Source: JANLQX01 sp043775075
GTDB lineage: Bacteria; Actinomycetota; Acidimicrobiia; Acidimicrobiales; JANYDT01
Length of the DNA stretch: 5,505 nt
Direction: 5' to 3'
Assembly (NCBI GenBank): GCA_043775075.1
Contig: JAYVSS010000384.1
Location: 1-5,505, forward strand
Positions 1-4,958 of the stretch are shown here, one piece after another. How positions within the stretch are numbered: the stretch's first letter is position 1; each line of letters opens with the position of its first letter. The notes beneath the pieces are model-generated. The model was not told the origin of the DNA, did not search any database, and worked only from the letters and a program-made list of their open reading frames with translations. The position numbers and the translations under genes are program-made.

Positions 1-143
1 GCGATGTCGTGGCTGATGTCAATCACCGCGGTCAGCGGAGCAAGTTGGCGGACCACAGACCGACACACCCCGACGAACTCGTCGACGAGGCCGTAGTCGG
101 TCAGAAACGAGATGGTGGGGCTCACGGGCGGGGCAGTACTCAT
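1..143 (-). CDS. SAM hydroxide adenosyltransferase (SAM_HAT/DUF62), N-terminal fragment
   Basis: This partial gene was translated by hand from an ATG at 143. It gives 47 complete codons before the window edge. Residues 10-25 (TISFLTDYGLVDEFVG) and the end of the fragment (VIDISHDI, residues 40-47) match the conserved start of the SAM hydrolase / fluorinase-chlorinase superfamily, whose N-terminus typically has a TDFG..D.FVG block and a D.SH.(V/I) block. The Asp of the TDYG block (D16) is the position that contacts the SAM ribose in fluorinase. Most bacterial members hydrolyse SAM to adenosine and methionine; halogenating members are rare, and the deciding C-terminal residues lie outside the window. 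A weak GAAGG lies 4 nt before the ATG. The gene starts 56 nt after the hydrolase stop on the same strand, so the two may be co-transcribed. Family assignment is firm; the exact reaction is not. Confidence 0.85.
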   Translation of the reverse strand, partial: MSTAPPVSPTISFLTDYGLVDEFVGVCRSVVRQLAPLTAVIDISHDI

Positions 144-199
144 GTCGCCTTCGAGACTACGAGCGGTGTCACCACTTCACCGCCGCCGCACGGGGGGTT

Positions 200-1126
200 C
201 TAGGCGTCGAGTCCCAGGCGGGGACGGAGGTAGGCGCCGATGCGGGCGATGGCATCGTCGCTCTCCGGGAGCATGCCGAGGGCGGACTGGAACACATGCT
301 GCATTTCCGGGAACACGCCCAGACGTACATCTACGCCAGCGTGGGCGGCGCCGACGATGAGGCGGGTGGAGTCGTCGAGGAGCACCTCGTGACCACCCAC
401 CTGCACATACATTGGCGCCAGACCGTGCAGGTCGGCGTAAATCGGGCTGGCGAGGGGGCTCCGTACTTCGGCCCCGGCCAGATACATCTGCCCGACCCCG
501 GCCATCGTGGCCCGGTCAATCATCAGGTCAGCGCCGACCATCGAATCCATCGACGCACCCACGCCCTCCAGGTCTGTCCACGGCGACATCATGGCCGCCG
601 CCGCCGGCTGCGCGAGGCCTGCGTCGCGAGCGGCGACAAGCAGCGCCACGGTCAAGCCACCGCCGGCTGAGTCCCCGGAAATGGCGATGTTGGCGGGCAG
701 AACACCTGCGTCAAGAAGCGCCCGGTAGGCCGCCAAGGCGTCGTCCACGGCGGCGGGAAACACGTCTTCCGGCGCCATCCGGTAATCGAACACCAGCGTC
801 CGACACCCGGTCGCCTTCGCGATCCCGGCAGCCAGTTTCTGGTGGGTGTCGATGGTGTTCATGACGTACCCACCGCCGTGGAGATACAGAATCACCCGAT
901 CCGTGCTCGCGCCCACGGGGTCAAGTTGCAACGTGCGGCGACCGGCCAGTGTGCGCTCGGTGACAGCGACTCCATCGGGCATAACTCCGACCACGCTCAT
1001 GCTCGCTTCGGCCCCGGCCCGCATCATCTCGATCGTCGGCGGCTCGGCGCTGGCCATGTCGCCGATGGTCGCCGCCCGAAATTGACGGACCATCTCATGA
1101 AAGGCATCAGCTTCGGGACTGGCCAT
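200..1126 (-). CDS. Alpha/beta hydrolase, hormone-sensitive-lipase (family IV) type esterase
   Basis: A 308-residue serine hydrolase of the HSL/acetyl-esterase group, probably cytoplasmic since no signal peptide is visible. HGGG at residues 83-86 forms the oxyanion hole. DYRMAPE follows at 114-120. GDSAGG at 151-156 places the nucleophile at Ser153, and EMQHVF near 274-279 supplies the catalytic His277. The acid region reads GGHEVLLDD (244-252); the usual D-P-L-R-D pattern aligns best with E247, so the acid could be Glu247 or a nearby Asp. The ATG at 1126 is chosen because a clean AGGAG lies 6 nt upstream; an upstream in-frame TTG at 1162 would add 12 Arg-rich residues without such support. 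Length and motifs are normal for the family. The likely substrates are short-chain esters or lactones, but nothing in the sequence names one. The partial SAM_HAT gene follows after 56 nt. Confidence 0.9.
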   Translation of the reverse strand: MASPEADAFHEMVRQFRAATIGDMASAEPPTIEMMRAGAEASMSVVGVMPDGVAVTERTLAGRRTLQLDPVGASTDRVILYLHGGGYVMNTIDTHQKLAAGIAKATGCRTLVFDYRMAPEDVFPAAVDDALAAYRALLDAGVLPANIAISGDSAGGGLTVALLVAARDAGLAQPAAAAMMSPWTDLEGVGASMDSMVGADLMIDRATMAGVGQMYLAGAEVRSPLASPIYADLHGLAPMYVQVGGHEVLLDDSTRLIVGAAHAGVDVRLGVFPEMQHVFQSALGMLPESDDAIARIGAYLRPRLGLDA

Positions 1127-1132
1127 GACGTA

Positions 1133-1137
1133 CTCCT
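1133..1137 (-). promoter_or_regulatory. Shine-Dalgarno site of the alpha/beta hydrolase gene
   Basis: The minus strand reads AGGAG, followed by a 6-nt spacer and ATG at 1126. It is the only strong, well-spaced ribosome binding site in front of a recognised gene in this window, and it fixes the hydrolase start 12 codons inside the longest open frame. Confidence 0.8.
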
Positions 1138-1250
1138 GTGATCGCGCTCGGGCCCTACCCAAGTCGGCGGCGACGCTAGTTCGATCGGCCTGCTTCAGCC
1201 GGGTCGGGAGCGATCCGTAGCTTCGGCGGGAGAGTTCAGCGGGCGACAGC

Positions 1251-1350
1251 TCTGGACCAGTTCACGACACTGTGGACCACGTAACGACGTCGCCAACCAG
1301 TCCAGTGTGTCGCCAACCAGTCCAGTGTGTTGTCATCCAGTCCAGACCGG
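1251..1350. repeat. 20-bp-register repeat array with inverted halves
   Basis: Five consecutive 20-bp blocks start at 1251, 1271, 1291, 1311 and 1331. The third and fourth are identical (CGCCAACCAGTCCAGTGTGT). On the plus strand, blocks 1 and 2 read TGGACCAGTTCACGAC and TGGACCACGTAACGAC. Blocks 3-5 carry the related sequence in the opposite orientation: the minus strand reads TGGACTGGTTGGCGAC twice and TGGACTGGATGACAAC once. The two sets face each other across the palindrome CGACGTCG at 1285-1292. The shared core is about TGGAC(C/T)(A/G)GTT..CGAC. Multiple short repeats near the ends are known in IS21-family elements, and paired operators can also look like this. No transposase gene lies nearby. 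Confidence 0.7.
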
Positions 1351-1384
1351 CCAGAGCGGCCAGGGCGGCCCGGGCGGCCAGGGC
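1349..1384. repeat. 9-bp tandem repeat, four copies of GGCC(A/C)GGGC
   Basis: Four adjacent units: GGCCAGAGC, GGCCAGGGC, GGCCCGGGC and GGCCAGGGC. They begin at the end of the 20-bp array and stop 24 nt from the proC stop codon. On the minus strand, in the proC frame but beyond its TAG, they would read as an Ala/Leu/Arg repeat. Slipped-strand expansion is the simplest origin. There is no T-run after it, so it is not a convincing terminator. Confidence 0.65.
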
Positions 1385-1408
1385 GCGGTCGACCAGAAGG
1401 GTTCTGCC

Positions 1409-2221
1409 CTAGGCGAGGTCGTGGGCCCGTTGCGTCGCCGCAGCCACCGCTTCGATGAACGCGCTGCGCACGCCCGCTGATTCCAGCGCGCGCAGGCCGG
1501 CTGCTGTCGTTCCGCCTGGGGACGTGACGTTGGCCCGCAGTGTCGCCGCCTGATCACCGGCCTCGACGAGGAGTCTTCCCGCCCCGGCAATCGTCTGATG
1601 GGCCAGCGTGACGGCCACGGCTCGGGGGATTCCCTGGGCGACGGCGCCGTCGACCAAGGCTTCGGCCACGAGAAACACATACGCCGGGCCCGAACCGGAC
1701 AGGCCGGTGACCGCGTCCAACAACTTCTCGTCCACCCGCTCCACCACGCCCACCGCCCCGAGAATCTCCGCCGCCCACGCCAAGTCCACCTCAGATGCGT
1801 GCGTTCCCCCGGCGATCGCCGATGCCCCCGCGCCCACCAGCGACGGTGTATTCGGCATAGACCGCACCACCGGGGTGGCATCGCCCAGAGCCTCCTCCAT
1901 CGATGCGATCGTCACTCCGGCGGCGATCGACAGCACCCGATTCACCCTTCCCGCCAGTTCGCCACACACCGCCGCCACCATCTGCGGCTTCACGGCGATC
2001 AACGCTCCGTCGAATCGGTCAGCCTGGTCAAACCGGTCCACTTGGGGTGCGTCCACACCAGCCCTTACGACAACGCCGTAGGTCGATTGGACGAACGCCG
2101 CCCGCCCCGCATCGGGCTCGACGACGACCAGTTCACCCGCCGACGCCCATCCCGAGGCCAACAAACCCCCGAGCAACGCCTCTCCCATCTTTCCGCCGCC
2201 AACAATCACCAACTTGACCAT
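1409..2221 (-). CDS. proC: Pyrroline-5-carboxylate reductase
   Basis: ProC performs the last step of proline synthesis, reducing 1-pyrroline-5-carboxylate to L-proline with NAD(P)H in the cytoplasm. The 270-residue length is standard for the family. The N-terminal Rossmann fold opens with VIVGGGKMG (residues 5-13). AVKP lies at 76-79, RSMPN at 120-124 precedes the substrate domain, and the signature region DAVTGLSGSGPAY (169-181) and VTSPGGTT (232-239) is intact. The ATG at 2221 is the only reasonable start, as an in-frame TAG lies at 2231-2233. No clear Shine-Dalgarno sequence precedes it. A candidate promoter lies about 250 nt upstream, which would give a long leader. In mycobacteria proC lies in the same wider neighbourhood as mshA (from memory), so the placement fits. 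Confidence 0.96.
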   Translation of the reverse strand: MVKLVIVGGGKMGEALLGGLLASGWASAGELVVVEPDAGRAAFVQSTYGVVVRAGVDAPQVDRFDQADRFDGALIAVKPQMVAAVCGELAGRVNRVLSIAAGVTIASMEEALGDATPVVRSMPNTPSLVGAGASAIAGGTHASEVDLAWAAEILGAVGVVERVDEKLLDAVTGLSGSGPAYVFLVAEALVDGAVAQGIPRAVAVTLAHQTIAGAGRLLVEAGDQAATLRANVTSPGGTTAAGLRALESAGVRSAFIEAVAAATQRAHDLA

Positions 2222-2284
2222 CGAAGAACTCTACGGCCGACGAACCAACGCGACCAGACAGACGTGAGGTGGCCGGGTCGGTCG

Positions 2285-2320
2285 GGGTGGCTCGGCTGTT
2301 CTGGGTGGCTCGGCTGCCAA
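2285..2320. repeat. 18-bp direct repeat in the proC leader region
   Basis: GGGTGGCTCGGCTG occurs at 2285-2298 and again at 2303-2316, giving an 18-bp period. Beyond these 14 bases the units differ (TTCT against CCAA). It sits between the candidate promoter and the proC start, so it would be part of the proC leader transcript. No function can be assigned. Confidence 0.6.
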
Positions 2321-2471
2321 AATTGGAGGGGGCGTTACCCAACGACGCACAACCACCCGGGATACTCGCGGACCGGCCCCAAGCGCGAGGAAACCCGGGG
2401 GCTGCACCAAACGATTCGCACTTCCCCGAACGAACCATTCAGCAGACGCCACCGGGCTTCCTGTGGGGTGC

Positions 2472-2500
2472 AACTTACCGATCGTTATCCCGGTTGGCAA
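2472..2500 (-). promoter_or_regulatory. Candidate sigma-70-type promoter upstream of proC
   Basis: The minus strand reads TTGCCA (2495-2500), a 17-nt spacer, then TAAGTT (2472-2477). The -35 box matches TTGACA at five of six positions; the -10 box keeps the key T, A and final T. Spacing is ideal and the region is relatively AT-rich. A start near 2465 would give a leader of roughly 245 nt before proC. In GC-rich actinobacteria such matches are only suggestive. Confidence 0.35.
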
Positions 2501-2569
2501 ACAGAAGTTTCACGGAGCGCAAAAACGGTTCGACCACGGCGCCTTGACGCGGCGAAAACGACTGATTTG

Positions 2570-3040
2570 TTAGCGAAACCGGGCGGGGAAGCCGATGCGA
2601 CCGGCGGTCCGGAAGCACGCTTCACTAGCGGCGTAGACCGAGCCAAGAATGCGGTCCAACTCAACTTCGTCGCCGGCCAACAATCCGGTGAACGAGACAA
2701 TGCCGGTGAGGTATGTCGCGTCTTCGAGCCCGATCGAGAACCGCATGCCGTACAGACGGGCGTTGGCCCGTAACAAGTACTCGTAGAACTGGGCGGCGTT
2801 GTCCTCGGGTTCAGGAAGAAAATACGATTCGAAATGCAGCGTTTGCTCGCGCAAGGTGAACCACACGGTGGTTACCAGCTTCTCCTCACCTCGTACGCGC
2901 ACATACCAACGGTCGACCTCTGCGTCGCGCTCAATGTTGGTCACAATCGGGTTCTCCGAGGCGACGCCGGATGTCCAGCGGAGGAAGAGATCAACAGCCG
3001 CATCGTGCTCACTGATGGGGAAATGCTCGGCCGTAGTCAT
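2570..3040 (-). CDS. YbjN-domain protein, actinobacterial type
   Basis: A small acidic cytoplasmic protein of 156 residues with no signal peptide or membrane segment. The middle holds the alternating beta-strand pattern of the YbjN / type III chaperone-like fold: RWYVRVRGEEKLVTTVWFTL, then LHFESYFLPEPEDNAAQFYEYLLRANARLYGMRFSIG, with a C-terminal helix ending in an Arg/Phe tail. Family members are annotated as putative sensory transduction regulators and have no settled biochemical function. Mycobacterium tuberculosis carries a YbjN protein (Rv0487) directly beside mshA (Rv0486), the same arrangement as here. Start choice is uncertain: a GTG at 3043 sits directly before the ATG at 3040, and GGAAG overlaps this pair. 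I use the ATG. The gene lies 95-98 nt after mshA and may share its transcript. Confidence 0.8.
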   Translation of the reverse strand: MTTAEHFPISEHDAAVDLFLRWTSGVASENPIVTNIERDAEVDRWYVRVRGEEKLVTTVWFTLREQTLHFESYFLPEPEDNAAQFYEYLLRANARLYGMRFSIGLEDATYLTGIVSFTGLLAGDEVELDRILGSVYAASEACFRTAGRIGFPARFR

Positions 3041-3080
3041 CACTTCCGCGACGCTACCGGGGGCGTCACCTCGACCGATA

Positions 3081-3110
3081 AACCCTCACCGACAAAACCC
3101 TCACCGACAA
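3081..3110. repeat. 15-bp tandem repeat between mshA and the ybjN-like gene
   Basis: AACCCTCACCGACAA is repeated exactly at 3081-3095 and 3096-3110. Degraded partial copies flank it: ACCTCGACCGATAA before, and CACCCTC after. It fills much of the 95-nt gap between the mshA stop and the ybjN-like start. The unit length is a multiple of three and would read Pro/Ser/Thr-rich on the plus strand, but no gene is supported there. Confidence 0.7.
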
Positions 3111-3138
3111 CACCCTCGTCGTCGCGTGCCGGAGACCG

Positions 3139-4353
3139 TTACGGGCAGTGGACCAGCGTGCGGGCCGAGACGTCGCTGTACAGCCGCCGCAGCCTGGCCG
3201 CCGTCGTGCTCCATGCGTAGTGATGCGAACGAGCCGCCGCGCCGGCGCCCATGGCCGCGGCTAAGGCGTCATTGTTGAGCACCACATCTACATGGGCCGC
3301 CCAGTCGACGGGATTTCGTCCGTCGACGAGGAACCCCGTATCGCCGTGGCGAACGATGGTGGCCAGCCCACCGACGTTGGCGGCGATCACCGGCACACCG
3401 CAGGCACTGGCCTCCAGGGCCACGAGGCCAAATGACTCCGACCGGCTGGGGACCAGGACCGCGTCCGCCGCCCGGTAGTAGGTGCTGAGCAGATGATGAG
3501 GCTTCGGACTCACCCACTGCAACCGATCGGCCACCCCGAGCGAGCGGGCGAGTTCGTGTAGGTAATCCACGTAACACTCGCCGGAGGCACCACTCGGGCC
3601 TCCGCACAGCAACAGCGTGGCGTCGGTACGGTCCGACGCGGCCAGGGTCTCGATGGCCAGGTCAGCGCCCTTCAAACCCTGAAGCCGCCCGACAAACAGC
3701 AGCATCGGTGCATCAGGCAACTTCAGCGCAGCCCGTGCTCCCGCCCTACTACCCGGAGAAAAGAAGGCGTGGTCGACCCCCAGCGGAATTTCTTCGATAC
3801 GGGTCGGATCGGCGTCGTAGAGCCGAATCAACTGCTCGGCTTCGACGGTTGTGTTCGCCAAAATGACGTCGGAGCAGCCGATGGCGCTGGCTTCGGAAGT
3901 CGCCCGTTCCTCGGGCTCGGGGTCGTTCGCCTCGGACTTCACCCGAGCCAGGGTATGGAACGTGACGGCGAGCGGCCGATCGAGTTCGTGTTTCAGCACG
4001 TGCCCAGCTTCGGCCGACAGCCAGTAGTTGGCGTGGAGCAGGTCCGGGCGAATCGAGTGCGCGTCGAGCCGCGCCAACACCGCCTCGGTAAACGCCGGCA
4101 CCAGCGGTCGCAGGTCTTCCTTGGCCACCGGCCCGACTGGACCGGCGACGATGTTATGGACCCGAAAACCCGGTTCCACGGCCACCACGGCGGGATCGCC
4201 GGGGGACGTAGCCCGAGTCATCACGTCGCATTCCACCCCGGCCCGGGCCAGGGCGGTGGAAAGTTCGCGAACGTAGACGTTCATGCCGCCGCCGTCGCCG
4301 GTACCGGGCTGCACAAGGGGCGAGGTATGAAAGGAAAGGACGACGACGCGCAT
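3139..4353 (-). CDS. mshA: D-inositol-3-phosphate glycosyltransferase MshA
   Basis: MshA transfers GlcNAc from UDP-GlcNAc to 1L-myo-inositol 1-phosphate, the committed step of mycothiol synthesis in the actinobacterial cytoplasm. The 404-residue protein has the GT4 (GT-B) layout. The N-terminal domain opens with SFHTSPLVQPGTGDGGGMNV (7-26). The inositol-phosphate ligands known from the Corynebacterium enzyme appear as K78, Y110, T134 and an Arg near 150. In the C-terminal domain GRLQGLKG (222-229) gives R223 and K228, and ESFGLVALE supplies the E-x7-E pair E306 and E314. The motif usually HSHYWLSG is HANYWLSA here, and about four residues are missing before the Arg, both minor. The ATG at 4353 has no ATG, GTG or TTG upstream in frame before a stop at 4468, and no Shine-Dalgarno sequence: its leader is pyrimidine-rich. 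A ybjN-like gene follows. Confidence 0.95.
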   Translation of the reverse strand: MRVVVLSFHTSPLVQPGTGDGGGMNVYVRELSTALARAGVECDVMTRATSPGDPAVVAVEPGFRVHNIVAGPVGPVAKEDLRPLVPAFTEAVLARLDAHSIRPDLLHANYWLSAEAGHVLKHELDRPLAVTFHTLARVKSEANDPEPEERATSEASAIGCSDVILANTTVEAEQLIRLYDADPTRIEEIPLGVDHAFFSPGSRAGARAALKLPDAPMLLFVGRLQGLKGADLAIETLAASDRTDATLLLCGGPSGASGECYVDYLHELARSLGVADRLQWVSPKPHHLLSTYYRAADAVLVPSRSESFGLVALEASACGVPVIAANVGGLATIVRHGDTGFLVDGRNPVDWAAHVDVVLNNDALAAAMGAGAAARSHHYAWSTTAARLRRLYSDVSARTLVHCP

Positions 4354-4517
4354 GGTGTGGGGTGGGGTGAAGCCAGTACGAGAATCGAGCGCAAACAGCG
4401 CCGACCGAACCGAACCGGGAGACGAACCGTAGCTCGCCGCCCCCCTACAGCGCCATCGTGGCCCCGTCTATTCCCAGGAAGCTCCCACTGAAGGCGGCAC
4501 CCGATGTATAGCGGCCC
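4354..4517. other. 164-nt gap upstream of mshA
   Basis: This gap should hold the mshA promoter and the end of the upstream operon. On the minus strand the last 20 nt before mshA are almost pure pyrimidine plus A (CACCCCACCCCACACC next to the ATG), so no Shine-Dalgarno site exists. TATACA occurs at 4505-4510 but has no matching -35 box, and I saw no convincing hairpin terminator. Confidence 0.5.
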
Positions 4518-4958
4518 TCAGGTGACGTCGGCCGCGTGGACGCTGGCGGCGTCGATGGCGGTCGAGCGGTTCTCCGCCTGAAACGAGCGAAGAATCTGCA
4601 AGAGCGCCCGCTTTTGCGTATCGGTCAAGGTTTTTTCGTCGGAGATGGCCGAAGCTAGGTCGGTCTGCCCGTCGACCTTCTCGTCGAGAATCCCCGCCTG
4701 CACATAGAGCGTCTCGGCCGAAATACGCAGTGCCTTCGCTAATTGCTGGAGGATTTCCGCCGACGGTTTGCGTAGCCCGCGTTCGATTTGGCTGAGGTAC
4801 GGATTGGAGATGTCGGCCATATCCGACAACTTCCGCAGTGACAGCCGGGCGAGGCGCCGCTGCTCACGAATGAAGTCTCCGAGGGCACCCGCAGTCAGGC
4901 GGGCGTCGTGGGCCCGGTCGGAAGCGGACTTCTGTTGGTCGTCTGCCGACGGACTCAC
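4518..4958 (-). CDS. XRE-family helix-turn-helix transcriptional regulator
   Basis: A 146-residue DNA-binding protein with one Cro/C1-type HTH. Residues 26-84 give the five-helix domain: GDFIREQRRLARLSLRKLSD, then the turn and recognition helix ISNPYLSQIERGLRKPSAEIL (50-70). The first 20 residues are polar and probably disordered. The C-terminal part (about 90-130) is helical and charged, and lacks any recognisable ligand-binding or peptidase domain. The HTH with SNPYLSQIERGLRKPS closely recalls the small actinobacterial regulator Rv0474 of M. tuberculosis, which also lies in the mshA neighbourhood (from memory). The start is a GTG that overlaps the upstream gene's TGA by 4 bases (GTGA). No Shine-Dalgarno is present, so translation probably depends on coupling. 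Its targets are unknown; autoregulation or control of the flanking operons is possible. Confidence 0.88.
   Translation of the reverse strand: MSPSADDQQKSASDRAHDARLTAGALGDFIREQRRLARLSLRKLSDMADISNPYLSQIERGLRKPSAEILQQLAKALRISAETLYVQAGILDEKVDGQTDLASAISDEKTLTDTQKRALLQILRSFQAENRSTAIDAASVHAADVT
4955..4958 (-). promoter_or_regulatory. GTGA stop-start overlap coupling rsiG-like and XRE genes
   Basis: The minus strand reads GTGA: GTG starts the XRE gene and TGA ends the rsiG-like gene. With no Shine-Dalgarno sequence before the GTG, this overlap indicates one transcript and translational coupling. Confidence 0.8.

Larger units (their letters stand above)
2222..2569. other. 348-nt intergenic region between the ybjN-like gene and proC
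   Basis: No convincing gene lies here. The right part (about 2470-2560) is less GC-rich than the surroundings and holds a promoter-like pair on the minus strand. The left part holds an 18-bp direct repeat at 2285-2320. Just after the ybjN-like stop, the minus strand has a weak 5-bp hairpin (with wobble pairs) followed by GTTTTT (around 2522-2540), a poor candidate terminator. A minus-strand open frame of 73 codons (GTG at 2452, stop at 2231) has proline-rich, low-complexity content and codon use unlike the neighbouring genes, so I treat it as non-coding or at most a leader ORF. Confidence 0.6.

Noticed and set aside
1127..1162. Twelve-residue N-terminal extension of the hydrolase from a TTG at 1162.
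   Set aside because: The ATG at 1126 has a strong AGGAG at ideal spacing, while the TTG has no comparable signal and adds an Arg-rich stretch atypical of the family.
1392..1407. Short hairpin CAGAA-GGG-TTCTG just downstream of the proC stop.
   Set aside because: Only 5 bp of stem, mostly AT, without a following U-tract; too weak to call a terminator.
1262..1408. Open reading of about 48 codons continuing in the proC frame beyond its TAG stop, Ala/Leu-rich through the 9-bp repeats.
   Set aside because: ProC at 270 residues already has the normal full length and C-terminus. The extension is made of repeats and matches nothing I recognise, so stop-codon readthrough is not supported.
2525..2545. 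GGTTCGACC, resembling the T-loop of a tRNA.
   Set aside because: No acceptor stem, anticodon arm or D-loop can be placed around it on either strand.
1598..2773. A long plus-strand open frame of 391 codons antisense to proC and part of the ybjN-like gene.
   Set aside because: Its translation is rich in Arg, His, Pro and Gly without any fold pattern, and it is the shadow of well-supported minus-strand genes in GC-rich DNA.
2834..3220. Plus-strand frame whose translation contains a Pro/Ser/Thr repeat (KPSPT) resembling a linker.
   Set aside because: The repeat comes from the 15-bp tandem DNA repeat, and the rest of the frame is antisense to the ybjN-like gene and mshA.
3769..4491. A 240-codon plus-strand open frame antisense to mshA.
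   Set aside because: It is a shadow frame: no recognisable domain, and the opposite strand encodes a clear MshA.
4505..4510. TATACA on the minus strand as a -10 box for mshA.
   Set aside because: No sequence resembling a -35 box is found at 16-18 nt upstream, and it lies about 150 nt from the start codon.
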